In this document: positions 19,282 to 27,717 of the stretch, one piece after another
How positions within the stretch are numbered: the stretch's first letter is position 1
Layout: the number at the start of each line of letters is the position of its first letter
Source: Agrobacterium arsenijevicii
GTDB lineage: Bacteria > Pseudomonadota > Alphaproteobacteria > Rhizobiales > Rhizobiaceae
Direction of reading: 5' to 3'
NCBI GenBank assembly: GCA_000949895.1
Contig: JWIT01000004.1
Coordinates: 354,012 to 418,011 of the forward strand
Length of the DNA stretch: 64,000 bases
Program-made: the position numbers and the translations under genes
Notes under the pieces: generated by a model
What the model saw: only the letters and a program-made list of their open reading frames with translations
What the model was told of the DNA's origin: nothing
Database searches by the model: none

Positions 19282-20086
19282 GGCGGCGGCCAACGAGCTG
19301 AAACCGGTGCTGGTGTTCGATTCCGGCATTGGCGGGCTGACGGTTCTGCGCGAGGCGCGCGTGCTGATGCCCGAGCGCGGTTTCATCTATGTGGCCGACG
19401 ATGCAGGTTTCCCCTATGGCGGCTGGGAAGAGGAGGCGCTGAAGGCGCGTATTCTTTCGCTCTTCGAAAAGCTTCTCGAAGACTATAGCCCCGAAGTCTG
19501 TATCATCGGCTGCAACACGGCCTTCACTCTGGCCGGGGCCGATCTTCGGGCGCGGTTTCCGGACATGGTCTTCGTCGGCACCGTTCCCGCCATCAAACCC
19601 GCAGCCGAGCGCACCCGCTCCGGCCTTGTCTCCGTGCTGGCGACGCCGGGCACCGTCAAGCGTGCCTATACGCGTGATCTCATCCAGTCCTTCGCCACGC
19701 AATGCCACGTCCGTCTTGTGGGGTCGGAAAATCTGGCACGCATGGCGGAAAGCTGGATCAGGGGCGAGCCGGTTACGGACGAGGCGGTTCTGGCCGAAAT
19801 CGAGCCCTGCTTCATTGACAGCGATGGCAAGCGTACTGACATCGTCGTTCTCGCCTGCACCCATTATCCCTTCATGGCCAATGTGTTTCGCCGGCTGGCC
19901 CCCTGGCCGGTGGACTGGCTGGACCCGGCCGAGGCGATCGCAAGGCGCGCCCGCCATCTGGTGCCGCTGCCGCAGGATGCGGAACATCCCGATGGTTTCG
20001 ACTTCGCCGTCTTCACATCAGGCAAACCGGATTTCGCCACGCGGCGGCTGATGCAGGGGTTTGGCCTCAGCGTTTCGCTGACCTGA
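19265..20086 (+). CDS. murI: Glutamate racemase
   Basis: 273 residues from the ATG at 19265 (GGGGGA immediately upstream), overlapping the trmJ end. Interconverts L- and D-glutamate for peptidoglycan. The two catalytic cysteines are in place: Cys83 in IIGCNTAF and Cys198 in LACTHYPF. The N-terminal [14 protein letters not shown] and [10 protein letters not shown] are the substrate-binding motifs. Confidence 0.95.
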   Translation: MLKTSEAAANELKPVLVFDSGIGGLTVLREARVLMPERGFIYVADDAGFPYGGWEEEALKARILSLFEKLLEDYSPEVCIIGCNTAFTLAGADLRARFPDMVFVGTVPAIKPAAERTRSGLVSVLATPGTVKRAYTRDLIQSFATQCHVRLVGSENLARMAESWIRGEPVTDEAVLAEIEPCFIDSDGKRTDIVVLACTHYPFMANVFRRLAPWPVDWLDPAEAIARRARHLVPLPQDAEHPDGFDFAVFTSGKPDFATRRLMQGFGLSVSLT

Positions 20087-20145
20087 CTGCCTGTTGTATT
20101 TTTGCATCTATTTCATTTGACTTTTGCAATTCGAGATTGTGACCT

Positions 20146-20174
20146 CTTGTCGCGTCCGGCATCTCGTGTAAGAT
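20146..20174 (+). promoter_or_regulatory. Candidate sigma-70 promoter for the small Met-rich gene
   Basis: CTTGTC (20146-20151), a 17-base spacer, then TAAGAT (20169-20174), 38 bases before the ATG at 20212. Pattern match only. Confidence 0.5.
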
Positions 20175-20211
20175 GCTTTTCGTCTGTAACCGCTATAAAA
20201 GGAGGCGTGGA

Positions 20212-20307
20212 ATGACTGACTATATGAATATGCGCCTTAACGGCATGTCTGGCATTTCCGGCATGGTCATTGGTGGTTATATGCCCCGAGGCATCGACCT
20301 CCGATAA
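20212..20307 (+). CDS. Small methionine/glycine-rich protein, 31 residues
   Basis: A short ORF with a near-ideal ribosome-binding site: AAAAGGAGG at 20197-20205, 6 bases before the ATG. It reads MTDYMNMRLNG, then SGISGMVIGGY and a PRGIDLR end, so 6 of 31 residues are Met. The middle GMSGISGMVIGGYM is mildly hydrophobic. A plausible promoter lies upstream and a DUF1127 gene starts 157 bases downstream. No family recognised. The ribosome-binding site and promoter make translation likely; the function is unknown. Confidence 0.65.
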   Translation: MTDYMNMRLNGMSGISGMVIGGYMPRGIDLR

Positions 20308-20463
20308 GGCTTATGGCCTGATTTCCCTGCCGTTTGGCATTTTCACTTCGTTCGACATCTAAATTGTGCGTCCGCGTAGCCGCGTGTTGCGCCCGCCGTT
20401 GCAGCATGTCGTTTTCCATCGACAAAGGACCTGGCCGCTTTGCCGCGCCGGGATGGATCCCCT

Positions 20464-20703
20464 ATGCAAAAAAATCAATCATTGGTAGCATGTGCGCTGC
20501 CGGATGCGGTCGACCGTTTGTTTGTCACATTCGGCGTCTGGAAAACCCTGAAAGCCGTTCTCGTTGCGGCAATGGTGCCACGCGCGCCGCCAACCGATGT
20601 TACCGATCTGCCGGAGCGGCTGCTGAACGATATCGGCCTCGAGCCGTCCAGGCGGAAAAGGCGGCGCGAGTGGTCGACACCTCACTGGGCGCCGCGGTTT
20701 TGA
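20464..20703 (+). CDS. DUF1127-like small protein
   Basis: 79 residues from the ATG at 20464. The C-terminal part DLPERLLNDIGLEPSRRKR matches the DUF1127 (YjiS) core, in which LS/PERLL-DIG is followed by a basic tail. The first half is a hydrophobic/aromatic segment (RLFVTFGVWKTLKAVLVAAM). Such small basic proteins are abundant in Agrobacterium and some affect phosphate and carbon metabolism through RNA. An upstream TTG at 20440 is a possible alternative start. A hairpin terminator follows. Confidence 0.7.
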   Translation: MQKNQSLVACALPDAVDRLFVTFGVWKTLKAVLVAAMVPRAPPTDVTDLPERLLNDIGLEPSRRKRRREWSTPHWAPRF

Positions 20704-20719
20704 TGGCGTGGCGCTGACC

Positions 20720-20753
20720 GTGCCCCGCCGCCCCTGAGGGTCCGGCGGGGCAC
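20720..20753 (+). terminator. Hairpin after the DUF1127-like gene
   Basis: 11-bp GC-rich perfect stem (20720-20730 with 20743-20753), 16 bases past the stop, without a T run. Confidence 0.55.
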
Positions 20754-20815
20754 GCTGCGATTTTGCGCTGTCGTCATGATTTTCTGCTTTCGTGGCGTTT
20801 TTGGAGTGGAATTTG

Positions 20816-21303
20816 ATGCGGATACGAAAAGTCACAGCGGCCGATATGAACTGCTTTGTCCCGTCTTTGTCGATATGGAGCGGTATTATGAGGGAGAGGG
20901 CGCGATTGATGAGGAGACGGTCCGCACCCGACTGGTAGGCTTCCTGCAATCCGGTCAGGGCATCATGCTTGCCGCCTTCGATGACGGCGCTCTGGGCATT
21001 CTCTCGATGTTCGAGATGTTTCCCGGCGTGGCTTTGCGTCCGGTCTGGTTCATGAAGGAACTTTACGTCGCGGAACAGGCAAGGGGATGTGGTGTCGGCG
21101 GAGCGCTGATCCGCGAAGCGGCTAAGATCGTTTTCGAACGGGGTGGCTCACGCCTCGATTTCACTACCGGCCGGGACAATGCCGGCGCTCAACGGTTCTA
21201 CCGTCGCGTTGGTGCAAGCGAAGTGGAGAGCGTTTTCTTGCGCTTCGACGAGGCGGCGCTTGCGCGTCTTGCCGAAGCAGAAATGGAACTCTTGTCAGAG
21301 TAA
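20816..21303 (+). pseudogene. GNAT family N-acetyltransferase with a one-base frameshift near the start
   Basis: The natural start is the ATG at 20816, with GGAGTGG 6 bases upstream. It reads MRIRKVTAADM, the classic GNAT opening, but this frame then ends at the TAG at 20936-20938. The remainder of the domain continues in another frame from about 20849: ELLCPVFVDMERYYEGEGAIDEET through LYVAEQARGCGVGGALIREA (the acetyl-CoA loop) to NAGAQRFYRRVGA. Restoring one base next to 20848 joins the two halves into a normal protein of about 162 residues. It is either a real inactivating deletion or a sequence error. The open frame from 20776 lacks a ribosome-binding site. Confidence 0.8.
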
Positions 21304-21348
21304 GATTTCCGTGGCTTGCTCCCAAAATCGAACAGGGGAGATTGCGTC

Positions 21349-21987
21349 ATGCCGCTTGAAAACTGGCTGGCCTTCGTGGCCACATCCGCCATCATGCTCG
21401 CTATTCCGGGACCCACGATCCTATTGGTGATTTCTTATGCGCTCGGTCACGGACGCAAGGCGAGCACCGCGACGGTGACAGGCGTGGCACTTGGTGATTT
21501 CACCGCGATGACGGCCTCGATGCTCGGGCTCGGTGCGCTGCTTGCCACATCGGCGGCCCTTTTCACCGGTCTGAAATGGATCGGCGCCGCTTATCTTATC
21601 TATCTCGGCATCAAGCTGTGGCGTTCACCGGTTGGTGGCGAAGGGGTGGAAGGCAAGGGCGTGACGGGCCGTGAAAGGCCGCTCAAAATCTTCCTGCACG
21701 CCTATATCGTCACCGCGCTCAACCCGAAAAGCATTGTGTTCTTCGTCGCCTTCCTGCCGCAGTTTCTGGTGCCGACATTGCCATTCTGGCCGCAGGTGCT
21801 GATTTTTGAAGTGACATTCCTGGTGCTTGCCACCTGCAATGCGGCCCTTTATGGACTTCTGGCAAGCGCCGCCCGCAATACGATCCGCAAACCGAAGGTT
21901 CAGCGCATCGTCAACCGTACGGGCGGCGGTCTCCTGATCGGTGCGGGTCTCATTACGTTTGGCTGGAAGAGGGCCGCTTCGGCGTAA
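21349..21987 (+). CDS. LysE/RhtB family amino acid exporter
   Basis: 212 residues, about six membrane helices. The start at 21349 has GGGGAG upstream. It carries the family N-terminus IMLAIPGPTILLVISYALGHGRK, the GVALGDFTAM segment and LIYLGIKLWRSP. The central loop precedes NPKSIVFFVAFLPQF, also conserved. It probably exports an amino acid or related metabolite. The EamA-type exporter follows after 35 bases on the same strand. Confidence 0.88.
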   Translation: MPLENWLAFVATSAIMLAIPGPTILLVISYALGHGRKASTATVTGVALGDFTAMTASMLGLGALLATSAALFTGLKWIGAAYLIYLGIKLWRSPVGGEGVEGKGVTGRERPLKIFLHAYIVTALNPKSIVFFVAFLPQFLVPTLPFWPQVLIFEVTFLVLATCNAALYGLLASAARNTIRKPKVQRIVNRTGGGLLIGAGLITFGWKRAASA

Positions 21988-22022
21988 CGCCGGTCGATCG
22001 CCTGAAATTCGGACATAACAAA

Positions 22023-22907
22023 ATGGCATTGCCGCATATTCTTCTTGCCCTGATCACCGTGTTTTTGTGGGGCTTCAACTTCGTCGCCATCAAGATCGGC
22101 GTCGCCGACATGCCACCTTTGTTTCTGACGGGGGTGCGCTATCTGTTTGCGGCCGTGCCGTTGGTGTTCTTCCTGCCGAAACCCAATGTGCCGTGGCGGC
22201 ATATGATCGTTTACGGCATGGCGATGGGTTTCGTGCAATTCGGCCTGCTTTACCCGGCCATCAAGCTTGGCCTGCCGGCGGGGCTTGCTTCGCTCGTCAT
22301 GCAGTCGCAGGCCTTCTTCACGCTGGCGCTTGCCGTGGTGTTTCTCGGCGAGCGGCCGTTGCCTTCACAGATCGTCGGCGCGATTGTTGCTTTTGGCGGG
22401 CTGGCGGTCATCGGCGTGGAGCGCATGACGGCGGCAGCGCTGATACCGCTCCTGATGGGGGTCGGCTCGGCCATCGCCTGGGCCTGCGGCAACATCGTTA
22501 ACCGCCGCATCGGCCAGGTGAGCGCGGTCTCCTTTGTCGCATGGACGAGCCTTGTGCCCGTTCTACCGCTGGTCCTGCTTTCGCTGGTGGTGGAAGGACC
22601 TGAAGCGATTGTGGGAGGCCTGCTCAATGCGACGCCGACGATGGCTTTCGTGGTGATCTATATGGCCTATGGTGCGACCATCGTCGGCGCCGGTATCTGG
22701 AGTTATCTGCTTCTGCGTTATCCGGCGGGAACCGTGGCTCCGTTTTCGTTGCTGGTGCCTGTTGTCGGTTTCATCAGCGCCTATCTTGCCTTTGCCGAAC
22801 ATATCACGCTGTTCGAAGTGCTTGGCGGCGGGCTGGTGATTGCGGGTCTGGTGTTGAATGTCTTCGGCAGACGCCTGCGTTTTTTCCGGATATCGAAGAT
22901 CGCATAG
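22023..22907 (+). CDS. eamA: EamA-family (DMT) exporter
   Basis: 294 residues, ten predicted membrane helices in two EamA repeats. The pattern closely follows E. coli EamA, the O-acetylserine/cysteine exporter: VFLWGFNFVAIKIGVADMPPL, GLPAGLASLVMQSQAFFTLAL, AWACGNIVNRRI, GAGIWSYLLLRYPAGTVAPF and SLLVPVVGFISAYL. Cysteine-pathway export is therefore a reasonable prediction rather than proof. It lies directly after the LysE-type gene. Confidence 0.85.
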   Translation: MALPHILLALITVFLWGFNFVAIKIGVADMPPLFLTGVRYLFAAVPLVFFLPKPNVPWRHMIVYGMAMGFVQFGLLYPAIKLGLPAGLASLVMQSQAFFTLALAVVFLGERPLPSQIVGAIVAFGGLAVIGVERMTAAALIPLLMGVGSAIAWACGNIVNRRIGQVSAVSFVAWTSLVPVLPLVLLSLVVEGPEAIVGGLLNATPTMAFVVIYMAYGATIVGAGIWSYLLLRYPAGTVAPFSLLVPVVGFISAYLAFAEHITLFEVLGGGLVIAGLVLNVFGRRLRFFRISKIA

Positions 22908-23034
22908 GCGAAAGCGCATTTGTCTGTGCATTGTGCGGATGTGACAGACGCAATCCCGGATTTTTTGGTAAAGAGCATGTTCGGCCGTCCGCGCAGGAAT
23001 CGGCCCGATTTGATGCAGCACGAGGAATTGAACA

Positions 23035-24549
23035 TTGCAGGTCGGCATCGACATGGGGACCCTATCGGGCGGGCAGGCGGCCAAGCTCGATATTGAGGAA
23101 TTGCTTGCGACACGTTTGCTGGTGCAGGGCAATTCCGGGTCCGGCAAGTCGCATCTTCTGCGCCGGCTCTTGGAGCAATCGGCGCAATGGGTGCAGCAGG
23201 TCATCATCGATCCCGAGGGCGATTTCGTCACGCTTTCCGACAAGTTCGGCCATGTGGTGGTGGATGGCGAGCGCACGGAAGCCGAACTTGCGGGCATCGC
23301 CAACCGCATTCGCCAGCACCGCGTCTCCTGCGTGCTCACACTCGAAGGCCTTGATGTCGAACAGCAGATGCGGGCTGCCGCCGCTTTCCTCAACGGCATG
23401 TTCGATGCGGATCGTGAATTCTGGTATCCCGTGCTGGTCGTGGTGGATGAGGCGCAGATGTTTGCGCCCTCCGTCGCCGGCGAGGTGACCGAGGATGCAC
23501 GCAAGGCGTCGCTCGGCGCCATGACCAATCTGATGTGCCGTGGTCGTAAACGCGGGCTTGCGGGCGTCATTGCCACGCAGCGCCTTGCCAAGCTCGCCAA
23601 GAACGTGGCGGCGGAAGCCTCGAACTTCCTGATGGGCCGCACCTTCCTTGATATCGACATGGCGCGCGCGGCCGATCTGCTCGGCATGGACCGGCGGCAG
23701 GCGGAAATGTTCCGTGATCTGCAACGCGGTAATTTCGTGGCGCTTGGACCTGCGCTGTCGCGCCGCCCGTTGCCCATCGTCATCGGGACAGTGGAAACCT
23801 CTGCGCGCTCGTCCTCGCCGAAGCTGATGCCGCTGCCGGATGCGCCACAGGATGTGGAAGACCTGATCTTCACGCCGGACCCGGAAGAATTCACCCGGCC
23901 CACTGTCCGCCGCACGCCGCCGGCACCGCGCCCAACCACAGATATTCTTGCCGAACTGTCCCGCTCCACCCCCGCCGCCGTCGGCCCCTCCACGGACCAG
24001 CCACGCGCCGGCCAGGTTGAAATGACGCCGGAGGACCGCGAAGAGAAGATTGCGGCCGTACTCGTCGAAATTCTCGACGATCCGCAATCCGCCTATCGCA
24101 CCGATGCCGTGCTTTATCAGGATTTTCTGGTGCGCGCCCGCATGCGCCGCATTCCCGGCACACCGATGACGCTGGCGGATTTCCGCCGGCAGGTGGCGAT
24201 TGCCCGCTCCGGCGTGGATGCGGCGATGGCGGCCAGCGAAGGCTGGGAGAAGGCGCTGGAACTGTCGATGTCGGTTTCCGACGATCTGCAGGGCGTTTTC
24301 CTGCTGCTGGTCAAGGCGGCGCTGGGCGAGGAGCCTTGTCCGTCCGACGCTCGCATAGCCCGTGCCTATGGCACCCATTCCGCCCGTCGCGCGCGTCGTC
24401 TTCTCGGGTACTTCGAGGAGAAGGAACTCGTCGTGGTGCATGCCGATTTCTCCGGCAAGCGTATCGTGGCTTTCCCCGATCTCGACGCAAAAACCGCACC
24501 CGGCGATGCGGATGCGGCAGAAGATGATGCAAGGCTTGCGGCCGAGTAA
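23035..24549 (+). CDS. HerA-like ATPase (DUF87 helicase family)
   Basis: 504 residues. A TTG at 23035 with GAGGA 8 bases upstream is the best start; the next ATG is at 23053. Walker A GNSGSGKS lies at 32-39 and Walker B VLVVVDEA near 133-140. RGRKRGLAGVIATQRLAKLAKNVAAEASNFLMGRT resembles the sensor and arginine-finger region of HerA/FtsK-type pumps. The C-terminal half (from about 290) is a Pro-rich linker plus a helical region of unknown role. No NurA-like nuclease gene is adjacent. Related proteins are annotated as ATP-binding in rhizobia; the function is unknown, possibly DNA processing. Confidence 0.82.
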   Translation: MQVGIDMGTLSGGQAAKLDIEELLATRLLVQGNSGSGKSHLLRRLLEQSAQWVQQVIIDPEGDFVTLSDKFGHVVVDGERTEAELAGIANRIRQHRVSCVLTLEGLDVEQQMRAAAAFLNGMFDADREFWYPVLVVVDEAQMFAPSVAGEVTEDARKASLGAMTNLMCRGRKRGLAGVIATQRLAKLAKNVAAEASNFLMGRTFLDIDMARAADLLGMDRRQAEMFRDLQRGNFVALGPALSRRPLPIVIGTVETSARSSSPKLMPLPDAPQDVEDLIFTPDPEEFTRPTVRRTPPAPRPTTDILAELSRSTPAAVGPSTDQPRAGQVEMTPEDREEKIAAVLVEILDDPQSAYRTDAVLYQDFLVRARMRRIPGTPMTLADFRRQVAIARSGVDAAMAASEGWEKALELSMSVSDDLQGVFLLLVKAALGEEPCPSDARIARAYGTHSARRARRLLGYFEEKELVVVHADFSGKRIVAFPDLDAKTAPGDADAAEDDARLAAE

Positions 24550-24587
24550 GTTGGGGCAGGTTTTCCTGCCGCCAACCGTTTCGAGCC

Positions 24588-25571
24588 TTATTCTATGGCT
24601 TTTGTTTCCTTGCGCGTCGCGATCAGCGAACCGATGATGCCGGTTGCGAGGATGGCGACGGTGACGCCGAGCGACACGACGGGCGGGATCTTGGCGATGC
24701 CCAGCATGTCAGCGACGAAGATCTTCGAACCGACGAACACCAGAACCGCAGCCAGTGCGTATTTCAGATAGGCGAAGCGGTGGATCAGGGCGGCAAGCGC
24801 GAAATAGAGCGCACGCAGGCCGAGGATCGCGAAGATATTCGAGGTATAGACGATAAACGGATCGGTGGTGATCGCGAAGATCGCCGGGATCGAATCGACC
24901 GCGAAGATCAGGTCGGCGATTTCGACCATGATGAGCGCCAGAAACAGCGGCGTCACGAAGGTTTTCAGCTTGCCGGTGGCCGTATCGGTATCCTTGACGA
25001 AGAACTTTTCGCCATGCAGCTTTTCTGTCACCGGAAGGTGACTGCGCAGGAATTTCAGGATGCGATTGTTGCCGATGTCGGATTCGTCGTGGTCGGACGA
25101 AAACAGCATCTTGAGGCCCGTGAAGACGAGGAAGGCCGCAAAGAGATAAAGCACCCAGTGGAAGTTTTCGACGATGGCAGCGCCACCGGCAATCATGATG
25201 CCGCGCAGGACGATCACGCCGAGGATGCCCCACAGCAGCACGCGGTGCTGATATTGGCGGGGAATGGCGAAATAGGAGAAGATCATGGCGATGATGAAGA
25301 TATTGTCCATCGCCAGGCTTTTTTCGACAACGAAGCCGGTGACATATTCCATCGCCGACTGTTCGCCGGACTGGTACCAGATCCAGCCGCCGAAGGCCAA
25401 ACCGATGGCGATATAGAAACCCGACATCATCAGGCTTTCACGAATGCCGATTTCCTTGGAATTCTTGTGCAATACGCCCAGATCGAGTGCGAGCAGGCCA
25501 AGGACGAGAGAAATAAAGACCGCCCACATCCATGTGGGCGTGCCGAGAAAATCTGTAAGGAGGAAGTCCAT
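24588..25571 (-). CDS. TerC/Alx family membrane protein
   Basis: 327 residues with about nine membrane helices. TerC signatures: TWMWAVFISLVLGLLALDLGV, EKSLAMDNIFIIAMIFSYF and the second acidic half-repeat EIADLIFAVDSIPAIFAITTDPF. These Asp-rich intramembrane motifs are thought to bind a metal. Alx and other TerC proteins export Mn2+ or supply metals to exported enzymes. It converges with the HerA-like gene and has an unusually structured leader. Confidence 0.92.
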   Translation of the reverse strand: MDFLLTDFLGTPTWMWAVFISLVLGLLALDLGVLHKNSKEIGIRESLMMSGFYIAIGLAFGGWIWYQSGEQSAMEYVTGFVVEKSLAMDNIFIIAMIFSYFAIPRQYQHRVLLWGILGVIVLRGIMIAGGAAIVENFHWVLYLFAAFLVFTGLKMLFSSDHDESDIGNNRILKFLRSHLPVTEKLHGEKFFVKDTDTATGKLKTFVTPLFLALIMVEIADLIFAVDSIPAIFAITTDPFIVYTSNIFAILGLRALYFALAALIHRFAYLKYALAAVLVFVGSKIFVADMLGIAKIPPVVSLGVTVAILATGIIGSLIATRKETKAIE

Positions 25572-25737
25572 CAGTCAACCTTTTGCCGGACGAGGTTGGC
25601 TTTGCGGATGGGGAACGCGTATCAAGAATCGACGTGGGCCCCAACCTTCAAGAGACTCGACATCGCGTGTTGTCCGGTAACACGCCAGAGGGGCCCGAGT
25701 CCTGATTACGATGGGTAGATGGGAGCAGTCCCCGTGT
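25572..25737 (-). promoter_or_regulatory. Structured 5' leader of the TerC gene, candidate yybP-ykoY-type Mn2+ riboswitch
   Basis: Read on the minus strand, the leader opens with GGGGACTGCTCCC. It then holds a hairpin with a 7-bp stem (25685-25679 with 25671-25665). Two mutually exclusive long-range pairings flank it: GACTC (25701-25697) with GAGTC (25658-25654), or GGGCCCC (25696-25690) with GGGGCCC (25642-25636). Alternative pairings of this kind are expected of a riboswitch. The yybP-ykoY element commonly precedes TerC/alx genes. I cannot align it to the family consensus by eye, so the class is inferred from context. Confidence 0.45.
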
Positions 25738-25790
25738 TTTCAAGGGCATTTTTTCAAGGGCATTGCCAGGAAAAAAGCGGAAGGCGCTGT

Positions 25791-25818
25791 TTGACAAATT
25801 TGTAAAACGTGTTTAGAA
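25791..25818 (+). promoter_or_regulatory. Candidate promoter for rpsD
   Basis: TTGACA at 25791-25796, then 16 bases, then TTAGAA at 25813-25818. The -35 is perfect and the -10 weak. It would give a leader of about 210 bases before rpsD. Confidence 0.4.
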
Positions 25819-25856
25819 GCCGCCCCAACGCCGGGCAGTCATGTCCGGTGTGTTTC

Positions 25857-25899
25857 GTTGACTGCCTTGCAGTTTAATAGCTGACGTTCGGCGGTCAAC
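25857..25899 (+). promoter_or_regulatory. Hairpin in the rpsD leader
   Basis: GTTGACTGCC pairs with GGCGGTCAAC (9 pairs around one mismatch), about 140 bases before rpsD. S4 is an autogenous translational repressor in several bacteria. A role as an S4 target is possible but only inferred. Confidence 0.35.
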
Positions 25900-26037
25900 A
25901 TCACCGACATGTCCCGTGGTCTCTCCATTTGCATGTGAGAAGCCTGTCAGAGGTCCTGAAACGGACTTCAGAGGAGGGCGTGTTTCCTTAAACCGGTTTG
26001 GTAACAGGCCGGCATAACCTTTTGAGAAGGAAATACG

Positions 26038-26655
26038 ATGAGCAAGCGCGAATCGGCTAAGTACAAAATTGACCGCCGTATGGGCGAAAACATCTGGGGC
26101 CGTCCGAAGTCCCCGGTAAACCGCCGCGAATACGGCCCGGGCCAGCACGGCCAGCGCCGCAAGGGCAAGATGAGCGACTTCGGCACGCAGCTGCGCGCCA
26201 AGCAGAAGCTCAAGGGCTACTACGGCGAACTGCGTGAAAAGCAGTTCCGCGCCACCTACGACGAAGCAAACCGTCGCAAGGGCGATACCTCCGAGAACCT
26301 GATCGGCCTGCTCGAGTCGCGTCTGGACGCCATCGTCTACCGCGCCAAGTTCGTTCCGACCGTTTTCGCATCGCGTCAGTTCATCAACCACGGCCACGTC
26401 ACGGTTAACGGCGTTCGCGTCAACATCGGTTCTTACCGTTGCAAGCCGGGCGACGTTGTTGAAGTTCGTCAGAAGTCCAAGCAGCTGGTTACGGTTCTCG
26501 AAGCCGTTCAGCTCGCAGAACGCGACGTTCCTGATTACATCGAAGTTGATCACAACAAGATGGTTGCGACCTATGCTCGCATTCCGGCTCTGTCTGACGT
26601 TCCGTACCCGGTCGTCATGGAACCGCACCTGGTCGTCGAATTCTACTCGCGTTAA
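26038..26655 (+). CDS. rpsD: 30S ribosomal protein S4
   Basis: 205 residues, full length. AAGGA lies 7 bases before the ATG. It has the N-terminal basic segment ([21 protein letters not shown]), then [17 protein letters not shown] and the S4 RNA-binding fold [31 protein letters not shown]. Primary 16S rRNA binder and assembly initiator. It stands alone, as usual in Rhizobiales, rather than in the alpha operon. It is followed by a strong terminator. Confidence 0.98.
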   Translation: MSKRESAKYKIDRRMGENIWGRPKSPVNRREYGPGQHGQRRKGKMSDFGTQLRAKQKLKGYYGELREKQFRATYDEANRRKGDTSENLIGLLESRLDAIVYRAKFVPTVFASRQFINHGHVTVNGVRVNIGSYRCKPGDVVEVRQKSKQLVTVLEAVQLAERDVPDYIEVDHNKMVATYARIPALSDVPYPVVMEPHLVVEFYSR

Positions 26656-26676
26656 TCGACGCGTTTCAGTATTGAG

Positions 26677-26703
26677 AAAGCCGCCCCTCGGGGCGGCTTT
26701 TTT
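26677..26703 (+). terminator. Terminator of rpsD
   Basis: An 11-bp GC-rich stem from 26677 to 26700 with a tiny loop, ending in a six-T run, 22 bases past the stop. Confidence 0.92.
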
Positions 26704-26724
26704 GTTTGCTGGGGAAGGCTTTGC

Positions 26725-27654
26725 ATGCAGGACATTCAGGCGATCGTCGATTCCATTTACGACAGCATGGTGCCGCGGCTGGGTGAGGGGAAGGTTGCGG
26801 ACTATATTCCCGAGCTTGCCAAGGTCGATCCGAACCAGTTCGGCATCGCCATCACCACCGTCGATGGAACCACCTATACGGCCGGCAATGCGCTCACGCC
26901 GTTTTCGATCCAGAGCATCTCCAAGGTCTTCATGCTGACGCTGGCGCTCGGCAAGGCGGGGGAAACGGTATGGAACCGGGTAGGGCGCGAACCATCGGGG
27001 TCTTCCTTCAACTCCATCGTCCAGCTGGAGCATGAGCACGGCATTCCGCGCAATCCCTTCGTTAATGCCGGCGCCATCGTGGTGACGGATATCGTTCTTT
27101 CCGGCCACCAGCCGCGCGAGGCGATCGGTGAGCTTCTGCGCTTCGTGCGTTATCTCGCTGACGACGATACGATCAGCATCGATGACACGGTGGCGAAATC
27201 CGAGCAGGCGACGGGTTTCCGCAATTTCGCGCTCGCCAATTTCATGCGCTCCTTCGGCAATCTGCATCATCCCGTAGAATATACGCTTGGCGTCTATTTC
27301 CATCAGTGCGCACTTTCGATGACCTGCGCGCAGCTTTCGCGGGCCGGGCTGTTCCTCGCCAATCGCGGCCGCAATCCGCTGACCGGTCATACCGTCGTTT
27401 CGGATCGGCGGGCGCGGCGCATCAATGCGCTGATGCTGACCTGCGGCCATTATGACGGATCGGGCGATTTCGCCTATCATGTCGGCCTGCCGGGCAAGAG
27501 CGGCGTCGGTGGCGGCATCATGGCGGTGGCGCCGGGCAAGGCGTCGATTGCGGTCTGGTCTCCGGGTCTCAACAAGGTCGGCAATTCGGCACTCGGGTCG
27601 CAGGCGCTGGAAATGCTGGCGACGAAAACCGGCTGGTCGGTATTCGGGGCTTGA
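26725..27654 (+). CDS. glsA: Glutaminase A
   Basis: 309 residues, beta-lactamase-like serine-dependent glutaminase. The catalytic Ser-x-x-Lys is SISK at 64-67 (in [17 protein letters not shown]). Other conserved blocks are [26 protein letters not shown] and the C-terminal [16 protein letters not shown]. Hydrolyses glutamine to glutamate and ammonia in the cytoplasm. ttcA begins 63 bases downstream on the same strand. Confidence 0.96.
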   Translation: MQDIQAIVDSIYDSMVPRLGEGKVADYIPELAKVDPNQFGIAITTVDGTTYTAGNALTPFSIQSISKVFMLTLALGKAGETVWNRVGREPSGSSFNSIVQLEHEHGIPRNPFVNAGAIVVTDIVLSGHQPREAIGELLRFVRYLADDDTISIDDTVAKSEQATGFRNFALANFMRSFGNLHHPVEYTLGVYFHQCALSMTCAQLSRAGLFLANRGRNPLTGHTVVSDRRARRINALMLTCGHYDGSGDFAYHVGLPGKSGVGGGIMAVAPGKASIAVWSPGLNKVGNSALGSQALEMLATKTGWSVFGA

Positions 27655-27717
27655 TATTGCGGGCGGATGCGGGCATTTCCTGCATTGAAAATGGCTAAGC
27701 GCCAGAGCGGGCTAATC

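Noticed and set aside
20776..21303. Taking the GNAT open frame from the ATG at 20776 as an intact gene
   Set aside because: Its first 24 residues are not GNAT-like and lack a ribosome-binding site, whereas the frame from 20816 has both. A frameshift is the better reading.
22563..23993. 476-codon Ser/Arg-rich open frame on the minus strand
   Set aside because: Shadow of the EamA and HerA-like genes; Ser/Arg/Thr-rich composition is typical of antisense frames in GC-rich DNA.
25813..27480. 555-codon open frame on the minus strand over rpsD and glsA
   Set aside because: Shadow of rpsD/glsA; no family motif and it would antisense an essential ribosomal gene.
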